Of a DNA stretch of 64,000 nucleotides, positions 10,941 to 21,893 are shown one piece after another. The position numbers and the translations under genes were made by a program. Location: contig QXEO01000550.1 of the NCBI GenBank assembly GCA_007115705.1, forward strand, positions 184,111-248,110. The letters run 5' to 3'. The DNA is from Dactylis glomerata. Its lineage: Eukaryota; Streptophyta; Magnoliopsida; Poales; Poaceae. Under the pieces are notes generated by a model. That model saw only the letters and a list, made by a program, of their open reading frames with translations. It had not been told where the DNA came from and ran no database searches. Numbering within the stretch: position 1 is the stretch's first letter; every line of letters starts with the position of its first letter.

Positions 10941-11672
10941 ATGGGAGAAAGAACTAAGTTGTGCGACTACACAAATACCCCTAATGAGCATGTTATTGCT
11001 AGGCCTATTACCACACCTGATATTCAAGCTGAAAGCTTTGAAGCGAGTCCTAGTCTTTTAAACTTGATAGCTAGGGAGCAATTTGGTGGTAGTGCACAAG
11101 AGGATGCCACTATGCATCTTCATGATTTTATTGAAATATGTGACATGCAAAAATTTAAGAATGTTGAAAATGATGTCTTGAAGTCAAAATTATTCCCATT
11201 TTCACTTAGAGGAAAAGCCAAAGAGTGGTTGCATTCACTACCTACTGTTAGTATTAAATCTTGGGATGATTTAAAAGAAGCTTTCATTAAGAAGTACTAT
11301 CCTCCTGTTAAAATTTTGCAGAATAGAAATAGTATTCTTTCTTTTAGGCAAAATGAAAATGAACATGTAGCTATGGCTTGGGAAAGGATTAAACACATGC
11401 TTAGAACTTGTCCTTCTCATGGTGTCAATGAGTGGAGCATCCTTCATTCTTTTTATAATGGCTTGAACTACATGTCTAGAAATATCCTTGATTCAGCCTT
11501 AGGAGGTGCTTTTATGGGCAAAACTATTGTAGAAGCTAAGACCATCTTAGAGAGCATATTGCAAAATTATAGTCAATGGCATACTGAGAGAGCTCCTATG
11601 CCTTCTAAAAAAGTAAGTTCAATAGAAGAGGTAGACTGTTTTATCAAATAAAATGGATGCCATACTTGCTTA
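10941..11672 (+). pseudogene. H0 gag, N-terminal part
   Basis: The ORF opens at MGERTKLC (ATG 10941). It contains a Retrotrans_gag domain of the Athila type with GKAKEWLHSLP, SWDDLKEAFIKKYYPP and the helix-rich region after it. It packages element RNA into virus-like particles in related retrotransposons. One extra base near 11640 shifts the frame and creates the stop at 11649-11651. Beyond it the correct frame (KMDAILA) reads on until the Helitron starts at 11673. Confidence 0.85.
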
Positions 11673-11914
11673 TCTTTACTATTGGTTCTCAGTTGGTGAA
11701 GGCACTTTGCCTCTACATCATTTGATTGCCCAAAATACCCCTAACAAAAAAACTCACACCAATTTAGCCATGTAGTCGCCTGATTGATGTCTTATTACAA
11801 ATTTTTTCCAATCAATTCTCTTTAATTGCTATAAATTGCTATAAATGCTATAAATCATGTGCTATCACCTTTAACTGCCGGCACCAAACTGTCCCGTGAT
11901 TATCGCCGTGCCAA

Positions 11915-11924
11915 TATATAAATA
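11915..11924 (+). promoter_or_regulatory. TATA box for the Helitron-borne gene
   Basis: TATATAAATA lies 63 bp upstream of the second ATG (11990) and is followed by a GC-rich, CCG-containing leader and AACCAAAACC. Three overlapping copies of a TTGCTATAAA-like repeat lie just upstream at about 11825-11858. The promoter appears to have travelled with the gene. Confidence 0.55.
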
Positions 11925-11986
11925 GCCGCCGCCCCCTCTGAAACCTTAACCAAAACCCTTCCAGTACTTCAACCCCACCGATCAAG

Positions 11987-12712
11987 ATGATGTCGGCTGG
12001 CGCAACGGAGGTAGAGATGCCCTCCGACCGCCCGGCCTTCCATAGCCGGCCCTACTTCGATGGCCCTCCGGCTGCCACCGTGGTCTTCCTGCCGCGCGAG
12101 AGGTACATGTCCCGCCCGGAGTCCGCCAAGGTGTACCTCAACCTCACCCCCAATCCCGAGATGGACAACTTTGCGCGCCGCCACGGCTATGCCTACATCT
12201 CCCCACAAAGCTCCCCGTGCCGCACCGACTCGGCACCCTTTGTCTGCCTCGTCTTTCGGACCCTGGCACTCGACCTGCCGCAGACCTTCGAGCTCCATAC
12301 GCCCAGCGGCCACGGCGACGTGACCATGCGCTTTCGCACGCCCGAGGACTGGGAGGCGGCCATTCGTAGGAAGCCATTCGAGCTCGATGATGCCACCATG
12401 CTGCTCGTGCACGAGGGGAAGACGCCTAACATCAGGCGCGTCACGAATGACTACCTCGTGCACGTCGCCCTGTGCCGCTACCCCGTTGAGCTGCGCATGG
12501 CAAAGATGGTCGAGCGCAACTGCAGCGGCTTCGGGTTCCTGCGCGAGGTTGACCCGGCGTGCTTCGCGGCGCCCGACCTCGCCATTATCCGCGTCGTCCT
12601 GCAGCTCGAGCACCCGAGTGAGATCCCACGCGAGTTCCGGATTGAATACATTGATGGTTCCACCAGCGTCGTCCCCGTCGAGATCATCAGGGTCTGGGAT
12701 CGCTCACACTAA
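11987..12712 (+). CDS. Intact GC-rich gene inside Helitron, DUF4283-like hypothetical protein
   Basis: A 241-residue ORF with no breaks, strongly G/C at third positions, starting at 11987 (MMSAG) with a second possible start at 11990. The middle (about residues 110-215: MRFRTPEDWEAAIRR, VHVALCRYPVELR, GFGFLREVDP, IIRVVLQLEHP) resembles the DUF4283-type domain of grass hypothetical proteins found with nucleic-acid-binding partners. I hold that match loosely. There is no signal peptide, membrane segment or zinc knuckle. Its codon use and TATA-bearing upstream region look like a captured host gene. ORFs on the other strand and other frames are shadows of its GC-rich composition. Whether it is a full-length or clipped gene cannot be told here. 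Confidence 0.7.
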   Translation: MMSAGATEVEMPSDRPAFHSRPYFDGPPAATVVFLPRERYMSRPESAKVYLNLTPNPEMDNFARRHGYAYISPQSSPCRTDSAPFVCLVFRTLALDLPQTFELHTPSGHGDVTMRFRTPEDWEAAIRRKPFELDDATMLLVHEGKTPNIRRVTNDYLVHVALCRYPVELRMAKMVERNCSGFGFLREVDPACFAAPDLAIIRVVLQLEHPSEIPREFRIEYIDGSTSVVPVEIIRVWDRSH

Positions 12713-13691
12713 TGGGACGCCAATGGTCAGTACGTACATCTCTTCCAGCTCCAGGCACCAGCTGCGGCCTCCTGAGCCCTGAAGATTTTGACAAGTTCGC
12801 TTCTGTTAAATGTGGCTGCAATGCAATCTATCTGTCATTATATATGTTGGTCGATCATTTTTCCAAGATCAATCGTACGTAGCTGCTATCCTGCTACTAT
12901 GTAAGTGCGTGGATGATGTCGATGGGTACTTTAGTGAAAATGATGCATGCCTGCTAGCCCTACTGCTGTAAGTTGGTTTGGGGTTCAATCAGTGGTAGAA
13001 ACTACCTTAACTGCAATCATATCCACCGCTTCATTGTAAAATTTGTTATCTATTATTTCAAATAAAACTTGTCTAAATAAGGTTCAGATGTGACAACTCA
13101 TAAGACTAGAACTTGAATATTCCGAATTTGTTTGATGAAGGGTGCGGAGCTCATCGCCCCTCCCTAAATTGCCATGGTGTTGTGCTACTGTAAAAGTATT
13201 GCATCAAGATCTAGAGGCGATTCTCTTTAATTTTTGAAGGAACTTGGGCTGGTGGATGCGGAAGGAGGCCGGAGGTTGGTGGAGGCGCCTGTAGCCGACA
13301 GTGCTGTAAGTGGATTGGGTCTGGCGGTGGCGGCGGTGGCGCAAGGGGACCGATAGCAGAGGGTGTCACAATAGGAACGTGGGCTAGTGGCGGCGCGATA
13401 CATATTTATCGTGATTCTAAAAAAGTGTCATTACACATCCTTGGCTATTAAATATGTCTAAAATTATTTCTATTCGGTTGAACATTATATATGAACAAAA
13501 ACCTTTTGTTACCATAAAAAAAATTACGGACGAAGCGATGGACGAAAACTACCCACTCCAGTTTAATAGAATATTTTTTTTATCAAAGTAGCTTTTAGCA
13601 AAGTAAATTATACTATTTGTTCAAATATTATGTGGCTAACTTAATATGAATTTTTATATTATATGATATTTGCGGTTAGAAAGTACTTGTG
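12713..13691 (+). other. Helitron interior downstream of gene, no gene seen
   Basis: Non-coding filler. It includes a G-rich stretch around 13235-13400 rich in GGCGG/GGTGG and an AT-rich stretch from 13420. The G-rich part could be a fragment of a second captured gene in antisense, but no frame stays open. Confidence 0.5.
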
Positions 13692-13723
13692 TAGACCGTG
13701 GCAACGCACGTGCATTTAGCTAG
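13692..13723 (+). other. Helitron 3' terminus: hairpin and CTAG
   Basis: CGTGGCAACGCACG can fold with CGTG pairing to CACG. It is followed about 10 bases later by the terminal CTAG at 13720-13723 and the host T at 13724. This arrangement is diagnostic of the Helitron 3' end. Confidence 0.9.
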
Positions 13724-14205
13724 TATTAATAAGCAAAATGTTGAGAATGTCCCTTTGCATGAATTAGTTGGGAACAATGCTGAAAGTGTTGATGTCAATT
13801 TTGTTAGGAACTTTGGTAATAATGGCTATGGTAACAATTACAATTATTATAATAAACCTCCATATGCTTCAAACAACTATGACAATCGTCCTTTCATTCC
13901 GTATCCTAATGCTAATGAAAACAAGTGGAAGCCTACCACTAATGACCCCTCTGGTAGCCAGCAAGAGACTAACATAAGTCTCAATAGAGCAAGTATCTGG
14001 CCATAGCACTATGATAGAAGAGTTGAATAAGTCCCTTGCTTCCATAAGTTCTGATATTAGAGGATTACAAACTCAAGCAGCAGGTTTAGACAAATCTCTT
14101 TCAAAGCTAGCTGACAATCAAGCTACTTTGTTAAGTATGTCAGTAGGGAAACCACAAGCACCACCTATTATTGGCATGAATTCCATTGTTATTACTGAAA
14201 ACACT
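13724..14205 (+). pseudogene. H0 gag, C-terminal part
   Basis: This continues the frame of the N-terminal part: NKQNVENVPLHELVGNN, then an asparagine/tyrosine/glycine-rich stretch (NNGYGNNYNYYNKP) typical of Athila Gag. A coiled-coil-like segment (MIEELNKSLASISSDIRGLQTQ) follows from about 14011. A frame change lies near 13995-14010, with a TAG at 14004-14006. The last five bases (acact, 14201-14205) are the target site repeated at 43366-43370 after E1. Confidence 0.85.
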
Positions 14206-15843
14206 TGATACGTCGCAAACGTATCTATAATATTTGATGCTCCATGCTTGTTTTACACCAATTGCTTTGTGTTTTGCTTACAATTCGTGGCATTTTTATG
14301 CATTTTCCAGAACTAACCTATTAACAAGATGCCACAGTGCCAGTTCATGTTTTCTGCTGTTTTTGTGTTTCAGAAAAGTTACACAGGAAATATTCTCAAA
14401 ATTGGACGAAACGAAAGCCGAAGTTCCTATTTACCTGACACGAAGACAGAGTCCAAAGGAGAGATGGAGGGGGGCCAGAGGGCAGCCGCACCATAGGGTG
14501 GCGCGGGCCACCCCCTAGCCGCAACACCAGGTGGTGTGGACCCCTGGTCCACCCCCTGACATCGCCCTTCCGCCTATAAATTCCCTTCGACGGGAAAACC
14601 CTAAGGAGATGAACACTTTTCCACGAAACATACTGCAAGCCGCCGCTGTCGTCGTTCCGAGATCGGGAGGGTCCAAAAGCTCTTCCCGGCACCCTGTCGG
14701 AGAGGGGAATCATCACCAGAGGCCTTCTTCATCACCATTCCAGTCTCCGGAGTGATGCGTGAGTAGTCTACCTTGTACTATGGGTCCATAGCAGTAGCTA
14801 GATGGTTGTCTTCTCCTCCATGTGCTTCATGTCTAGATCTTGTGAGCTGCCTATCATGATCAAGATCATCGTTATATAATTCTACATGTTGTGTTTGTTG
14901 GGATCCGATGAATATTGAGTACTATGTCAAGTTGATTGTTGATTTATCATGTCTATGTTATTTGTGATCTTGCATGCTCTCCGTTGCTAGTAGATATCTT
15001 GGCCGAAAAGATGCTAGTGACTCCAAGAGGGAGTATTTATGCTCGATAGTGGGTTCATGCCTCTAGTAATCTGGGAGAGTGACAATAACTTCTAAGGTTG
15101 TAGATGTGCTGTTGCTACTAGGGATAAAACAACAATCTTTTGTTCAAGGACATTTGTATTGTTTACATTACACACTTTTCTTAAGGCGATAATCTGTTGC
15201 TTGCAACTTTACCCAAGGGTTGTTTGGATGATATCCTGCGGGTGGATTATTAGTCATAGATGTAGTTGGATTAGGGTCTATGTATTATGTTGTAATACCC
15301 AAGTGAATCTCATAGTGATCTTCATGACATGTACATGCATTGTTATGCATTCTTTATTTTGTCAATTGCCCAACTATAATTTGTTTACCCAACATGTTAT
15401 TTCTTTATGGAGAGACACCTCTAGTGAACTGTGGAGCCCGATCCATTCTTTTACATATATTATCATCTACTGCAAGCACCATTTACTTTCTGCAAGCATT
15501 ATTTATTTACTTACTGCAAACAAATATCCTTTTCCACACGATATGTTTAATCCTTTGTTTTCAGCAAACCAGTGAGATTGACAACCTCACTACAAGTTGG
15601 GGCAAAGTACTTTGGTTGTATTGTGTGCAGGTTCCACGTTGCTGCTGGCGCCGAAGCTACGCCCCAGACAAGGCGCCGTCAACAAGTTCTCTAGTGTCGT
15701 TGCCAAAGTCAGCTAGCAACAACCTTTGGAAGTGGTTTCTTTCTCCTACTGGTCGATTAAACTTTGGTTTCATAACTGAGGGAAAACTTACCTGTTGTGC
15801 TCATCACACCTTACTCTTGGGGTTCCCAACTGGCTACGCACCA
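14206..15843 (+). repeat. 5' LTR of E1
   Basis: The 1638-bp LTR begins TGATACGTC and ends GCACCA. A TATA-like CGCCTATAAA at 14571-14580 sits in the usual place downstream of a GC-rich block. Short ORFs inside it recur in the other LTR copies without protein-like character and are not genes. Confidence 0.85.
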
Positions 15844-15853
15844 ACAAGTTTTC

Positions 15854-15871
15854 TGGCGCTATTGCCGGGGA
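15854..15871 (+). promoter_or_regulatory. Primer-binding site of E1
   Basis: TGGCGCTATTGCCGGGGA lies 10 bp inside the 5' LTR. It differs by two bases from the intact site in K (50950-50967), consistent with decay. Confidence 0.7.
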
Positions 15872-16054
15872 GAAAGAGGATTTCTGCAAGGGGAGTCTCT
15901 CACTTCCAATATTGTTACTTTGTTATTGTTTTGCTTAGTTTCTTTATTTTATTTTGTTTGCTTCTTGTTTATCAAAAATACAAAAAAATTAGTTTCTTTT
16001 ATAGTTGTTATTTTTATTGGTCTGTTTTTTCTTGCTTTATCATGCTTTCTATCA

Positions 16055-17127
16055 ATGGTTGGTTTCTTTGAAACTAGATCTTATTGGCAAGGTGGGTTCA
16101 CGGAAGAACAACAAAAGTTTTATGAGGAACACTGCTTGTCACAAAAAGGGAAACACTTATGGGAACAAATTAATAAATTGTGTATCATTGCTAGAAACGT
16201 GTGCTCTACTTATAATGTTACTTATTGCTTTGATAAATCTTGTTGCTGTAGGAGGTATAAACACCTCCCTTTTCAATGTGAGTATAATGATAATGTTACC
16301 ATATCTTCTTATGTTAAGGGAAATTATGACTTTTATGATGTGGAACAAATTGAAGAATTTATTGCTTGGAAGGTTGCATTCGAACTTGCTTTATTTGCTT
16401 GAAAATACTGATGATGCACCTTATAAATATGAGGTTCATGATATACTTAAATTTTGCTTTGATAATTACAAGGAAGAAAATGGCTATATTCTTAAATATC
16501 TTAATAGATGCTCTCCACCAACGAAAGAGACTAATGCCTTGCAGGAGCCTATGGAAGAAGAAATTAGTGAAACTAGAAGCTCATTGGATGAAAAAGAGGA
16601 GGAGAGTGATGATCAAGAGGAGGAAGAATGGAGCAGCTACCCATGTATACCTCCATAAGAGTAGCTCTTTAACTAATACCTTATTTGATCACCCTCCATG
16701 CTTACCAAAGGAAGATGAGTGTTATATTGATAATTGTGATGATCCCATTGATTCTTTTGAAATATCCCTTTTTGATGAAATTCATACTTGCTATACTTGT
16801 GACCTTGATACTACTTTGAATGAAACTTTTGAGAATGATGATGCTATTGAAAATTATTATGAGAGAGGAAAATATGGTTGTTGGAATTTTCATGTTACTA
16901 AAACACCTCTCTTTATATTGAAAGTTCTGAAGTTGCTCTTGTTTTATCTACCCATGTTTGTTACTATGTGCTTCTTTGATTTATTTTCTTACAATATTCC
17001 TATGCATAGGGAGTGGGTTAGACTTAAATGTGTTTCATATTTGCTCCTTGATTCTCTCTTTTGCTTAAATTCATATTTCTTATGTGAGCATCTTCTCAAA
17101 TTACTGAGCCTAGCTCAAAGGCGTTAA
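16055..17127 (+). pseudogene. E1 ORF of unknown function, two C-terminal hydrophobic segments, frameshifted
   Basis: Homolog of the intact ORF in K (51155-52102). It starts at MVGFFETRSYWQGGF, has a cysteine-rich region (SCCCRRYKHLPFQCEY) and an acidic middle (EEEISETR, DQEEEE). It ends with two membrane-like segments (LKLLLFYLPMFVTMCFFDLF and LLLDSLFCLNSYFLCEHL) before AQRR-stop. One extra T at about 16391 and a second frame change near 16655 break it. It has about 50 residues in the acidic region that K has lost, so the ancestral protein was longer than K's. No known domain is recognised. Confidence 0.65.
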
Positions 17128-17744
17128 AGAAAAGCACTCTTGGGAGATAACCCAATGTTTTCTTTTGAGTACTTTTTCTTTTTGTTGAGTCTTGGAAGTT
17201 GTTACTACTGTAATGACCTCTCCTTATCATTTTTATTTCGTTTTTTGTGCCAAGAAGAACCTCTAATTGGAAGAAGGTAAGATTTGGGGAAGTTGCTGTC
17301 CCGAAACAGATTTCTGTGATTCACTGTAAAAATTAGTGAAAATTCCCAGAACGTTATTTTGACCTGCGATTTCTTGTGCACATGACCCAGGTTATTATCT
17401 AACTTTCATTAGTTTGCACTTTTCGATTTGAGCAACAAAAAATTTTCAAAAAATTTGATCTTTACCAGCTGTTCTGTTTTGACAGATTTCTGCCACTCTT
17501 TGCATTTGCCTCTTGATATTTTTGTTTTTGAGTTCTTTTGATCACAGAACTTTTAGAAGAAGTTGCTACAGTAGCTAATGTGTTAATAATTGCTGTCCTT
17601 GAGATGAAACTGAACCAAAAGTGGATTTACTATCTTGCATAAACTAATGTTGCTAATGAGAATTGTGTGAAGTTTTGTATGAAGGAAGTTTTCAAGTGTA
17701 GGGAAAGGAGAATGATGAGATGAGATGAAGTATGGACAAAAACT
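17128..17744 (+). other. E1 3' internal region, non-coding
   Basis: Untranslated sequence with counterparts at 52103-52722 in K, including GCACTCTTGGGAGATAACCCAATG right after the ORF, which is common in Athila-like grass elements. No gene is seen. It ends at the E2 insertion (target aaact at 17740-17744). Confidence 0.7.
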
Positions 17745-20233
17745 TGTGACGCCCCAAAATCGGCACCTTGCGAATTATAGCATTCACGCCACAATTCGCA
17801 CGATGTCGCTTTGGAAACGCACCACCAAGCAAAATATGCATGTCTCAACATACACATTATGCGGGTGGAATCAAGATAGTAATGTTACACAAGTTCACGA
17901 TGGAACCCACAAAGAATATATAATAACCACGAAGAATCCACGAGTCAAGAATCCAAAAATACATACAAAGATCCAAATCATACATAAAGCAAAATACTAT
18001 CCGAGTATGGATAAGAATACAAATGGGCCTAAGAGGCCTGAAAATAACGATGGCGTCCATAACCCTGCCCAGGCCAAGCCGGAAGGGTAACCTTGCTAAC
18101 ATCGTTGCTTCCATGTACCTGTCTTCAAACCTGCTCCGGCGAGAAATCCGAGATGAGCAGCAATAAGTATGAAGTACTTAGCAAGACTTCAAGACGTATA
18201 AAGCATAGTCAACAAGCCACCTTTGTACGTGAGGTACGTAGACAAGCTCGAGAGACTCAAAAGGACGTTAGTTGTATGGTGGGGTTAAGCGGCAGCGAAC
18301 AAGCACTAAAGAACCTATAGAAACACTCTACAACTTCTGTCTAATCAGAATAAGATAAGAGAGCGCATAAAGTAAAGAACTAGAATACTACAACAAACAT
18401 AACCCAGCCGATGAATCACCTCATCGCGACCACACGAAGAAGCAATTTCAAAGGTACTCACACGGTTGACAATTTTATAACAATTTAATATTGTAGTAGA
18501 ACTATTTACTATGCCACTTTTTATCATCAATTAGGTGCAAGTTGTTCTATGATCGAGTAGAACGGCTCCAAGTCGTCCATAACCGCGGACATGGCTTTTC
18601 GAAAAGATTTACCCTGCAGGGGTGCACCAATGTACCCATACACACTCGATCAATCCGACCTAGACAAGGGCAGGATATCACGACAAGACCGTTGCTAGTT
18701 CTACGAGAGAGTTTAGGGGGGCCACCCTACTAAGCTACCCGTAACAAAGTTGGCCGAGCTCCGAAGACGGACTCAGAAGTTTGCGAGAACAGAGAAGTCT
18801 GGCAGAGAGCCCATTCGAGAGGTCCACCAGCTTCACAGAAAAACGTACCGCGAGCAAATAAACCTGCCAACCATCCGAGGCGACACAACCACACCTTTTC
18901 GAGGGGGCTTAGAACCTTAAGCACCATCACTGGTAACTCAAACCAAATGCGGATCCAAATGTAAATACGGTGTTGTGGCCCCCGGTAAACTAACTCGAGA
19001 AAAAGTAGTAAGTCAAGGGAGACCCCATGGAATCTTCCGCGAGTGGTTAGCGCGCTCAGCTTAGAACAGTTCATGTGAACTCGGGGTCCTAGGGGACACA
19101 AGTGAGCCGTCGTAAAACGGGGAAAATGACTCACCGATGCCTCTGCTTAATCAAGTGTAGTTGTAACATAAATAAATCATGTTTATCTCCAACATCTAGT
19201 ATCCAACTTATCTCCAATTCATATCCATCTCATATATCAAGTAGAGCATATGATAAACTTCCCAACAACCCGATAAGATAAAACAACTGAAAACAACCTA
19301 AGCATGCCTACGACACGCAAGGCCAACTCAAACAACAAGCAAAAGGTAATAGGCGGGAGGTGGCGGAAATATAGTTTTGCTTTGGGGAAACAGGTGGATA
19401 GGATACGTGACTTGAACAAAGCATCGGAACACAAGGCTAGCATAAAGCATAAGAGAAAGCATAAACACAAATAGGTAATAAGTACCCCTATAGGTTGTAA
19501 GGGGCGGGAAAGCTTGCCTGGCAAGATGGTCGAAGAACACCCGAAGAACTTGTCATTGCTCACAACACCACGAAGCGTCCTATCCGAGAAGAAGCAAAAT
19601 GCTACAACAAACAACGGATGCAACACTTACTACTACAGCAAAAGAATCGGCATGATTATATGCAAGCATGCATGACATGACAATTATGATGCAATGCAAC
19701 TTATCCATTTAAACGGAATCGGAATTCCGACACACATATATATGGTTCAAGTTGATTTACTACATGGCAATTTAAATGTTGATTAACATGGCAAAGCAAA
19801 GGCATGGGTGAGCTACACAAATTAAATGAAGCGGGAAAATATTACAAGCATTTCCCAAATACTTCATATGTTGTTTAATAGGTGATATGCAAACTACCAT
19901 ATCGCGCCATGATGCAAGATGCAAACAACGATATGAATGTCATATTCAGATTCTACATATTTTTCTGATAGAAATTCATATAAAATACTTTTTATTCTGA
20001 GTTACCACTCAAAAGATATGAATTATACGAGATTCAAACATTTGCAGTAATTTTCAGAAAAACAGAGAATAGGCCGAGACTTTTCTCACCGAGAAGCACC
20101 CTAGCCCAGGTCGCTGACCACTGGGGCCTGGGAGGCTGACTGGGCGCTGGCTGCTGACCTGACGCTAACGGAAAGGACCCACCTGTCAGCTGCGAACAAA
20201 AGAATAAAAAAGGATGAGGCTTTTGCCTCTGAT

Positions 20234-20292
20234 GGAATTCGAACTGAAGATCTTCTCACAAAGAGACTCAAAGGAAGAGACCAGCTAAGATA
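20234..20292 (-). other. tRNA-like A-box/B-box relic in E2 LTR (copy 2)
   Basis: Same arrangement as at 1800-1858. The A-box carries one change (TATCTTAGCTGG), while the B-box is unchanged. Confidence 0.3.
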
Positions 20293-20899
20293 CTGATTGG
20301 ATTTGAGGATAGGTAGGCGCGCTTGTCTTTGAAGGAAAACAAGGCAGAGTCTTGACCTTGTGCTCGCGCGACACAGACAACGGAGCAGAGAACAGCGGAA
20401 CGCCAGAAGGGGACCGACGACAAACACCTGCAGAGAAGTACGGCGGTCACGCTGGCAAGCAGAGAATTATGTCGGGAAATAGAGACGAAGTGGACGAAGG
20501 GGAGGCAGCACCGGTTCTTAGAGAGGCCAGAGATGTCCGGCGCGGGAGGAGCTCCAGGTCAGCGGAGAAAGGATAGCAGGCCACGAAAGGTTGAGGACGA
20601 GTAGGAGAACTCTAATCAGAGGCTGTAATGCACGAAAACGATGAAGGAAAGGTGGGAAAGAATGTGCAGCTCACTGGTAAGAAGCGCGTGCCGCTGGGGT
20701 TGGTAATGGACGTGGAGACGTTGTCGGGAGAGATGGTGGTGGGGATGCCCGAGGCTGCTGCGAGGCGTCGTACAGTGGGGCGACATTGTCCCGAGCAAGC
20801 AAATGAAGCAGAGAGGAGGCGCTCAAGCGACAGAGGAAGAGGAGAGCGGCGGCGCTAGGGAATGGGAAGGGAGTAGGGCTAGGGTTGCAGGGCTAGGGG

Positions 20900-20908
20900 A
20901 TTTTATAG
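20900..20908 (-). promoter_or_regulatory. TATA box of E2 LTR (copy 2)
   Basis: CTATAAAAT on the minus strand with the conserved CCTAGCC leader downstream. Confidence 0.5.
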
Positions 20909-21441
20909 AGTGGGGAGAAGGGTATCCTCGGACGTCCCAACGTGTAGAGCTCGACGTGGCACCGCTAGGATCGCTGCCGTACAGCTGAGGAAGAAGACCA
21001 GAAGAGGGGAAGGTGGGACGGGCTTGGAGTGGGTTGATTTAGTGGAGAAAGAAAATTGGCCAAGGGGTTCGAAAGGGCTTCTTTCTTCTTCTCTTCTTTT
21101 TTTTTCTGATATTGCTTCTTCTTTTTCTTGCAGCATTCTTTTAGGGAAAACAAGAGGGGGTTTGGAAAGATTTGGAAATACTTTGAAACCACATTTTAAA
21201 ACATTAGTTATTATCTCCAAATAATCTTAAAGGTTTGCAAATATTTTGGTTTGTTAGCTTTAATTAAAATAAGAAAAGACGAGAAGGGCTTATTGAGAAA
21301 CCATACAAGATAACTAGAAAGTAGATTTTATTCGAAACAATTTTTATTTGACAAAAACATGCAAGGTGTCAAATGCATGAAGATGCACAAAAATAAAATA
21401 ACAAACAATTTCTAAAAAGGGGATTTTTCTGGGCCGTTACA

Positions 21442-21893
21442 ATCGACACCACCAACAAGGGATCTCGCCCCGAGATCCACGCTCGTGTAGGGGGAAGAGT
21501 TGGTTAAACTATCGGATCTTCTTGCACCATGGTGATCCTGTCAACACCACCAACAAGAGGTTTCTCCTCGACACCACCAACAAAAGATTCTTGCTCACAT
21601 TGACGATAATGAACTTCTGAAGAACAGACCTATTAGGATAAAGGCAAGAGATCGTCCACCCACGTAGGAACTTAAAACTCAAAGAGGTAGGTAAGAGTGA
21701 CGACTCAAAACTCGCAAAGGTAAGAGGAGAGAAGCACATAGGTAAGGAGTAAAATGCAGACCTACTCAGATCTATCCAACGCATTTTCAGCAAAATAGTT
21801 TTGACACTAGACATAACAACGTCCGTTGGCAAGGCTATCCTACAGGCAGAGCGGACCCGCAGGTATCGACAAAACCTGGGCTCTGATACCACT
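21442..21893 (-). other. E2 internal region, 452 bp, no coding sequence
   Basis: The right end carries the primer-binding site. The left part carries three imperfect copies of GACACCACCAACAA (about 21445, 21543, 21571) and a 19-bp palindrome GGATCTCGCCCCGAGATCC near 21461. No ORF of note is present. Whether the repeats serve in RNA packaging or dimerisation is unknown. Confidence 0.75.
21880..21891 (-). promoter_or_regulatory. Primer-binding site of E2 (tRNA-iMet type)
   Basis: The minus strand reads TGGTATCAGAGC, starting two bases inside the LTR at 21894. It fixes the orientation: the right LTR is the 5' one. Confidence 0.88.

Larger units (their letters stand above)
10252..11672 (+). mobile_element. 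H0: Athila-like Gypsy element, segment 1 (leader and gag start)
   Basis: The 5' LTR is missing. The segment begins in the untranslated leader beside the A2 LTR. It carries three variants of the Athila primer-binding-site motif TGGCGCCGTTGCCGGGGA, at about 10270, 10574-10591 and 10643. The leader contains T-rich stretches and short TTTA repeats but no gene. Gag follows from 10941. The element continues at 13724 after the Helitron and at 43366 after E1. Confidence 0.8.
11673..13723 (+). mobile_element. Non-autonomous Helitron carrying a gene
   Basis: The element begins TCTTTACTATTGG, the 5' signature of grass Helitrons. It ends CTAG, preceded by a small GC-rich hairpin (CGTG-GCAACG-CACG) about 12 bp upstream. 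It sits between A (11672) and T (13724) with no target duplication. Removing it joins gct-ta to t-att and keeps the H0 gag frame (AYINKQNVEN), which fixes both ends to the base. It has no Rep/helicase, so it would have moved with enzymes supplied in trans. The one gene inside (11987-12712) has base composition quite unlike its AT-rich surroundings. Confidence 0.92.
17745..21441 (-). repeat. E2 3' LTR (left copy)
   Basis: 3697 bp, TGTGACGCCCC...GCCGTTACA on the plus strand. It holds the tRNA-like motifs at 20234-20292 and a minus-strand TATA box at 20900-20908. It contains no credible gene in about 3.7 kb. The longest ORFs are low-complexity or lack conservation of frame between copies. Confidence 0.88.

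Noticed and set aside
11643..11650. An earlier Helitron 5' end at TCAAATAAAATGG
   Set aside because: The following bases still encode Gag (KMDAILA), and only the TCTTTACTA start at 11673 restores the frame with an A/T target.
11969..12613. A 214-codon ORF opposite the Helitron gene, and other overlapping frames
   Set aside because: These are shadows of a GC-rich gene with few stops in any frame; the plus-strand ORF has a TATA box and better composition.
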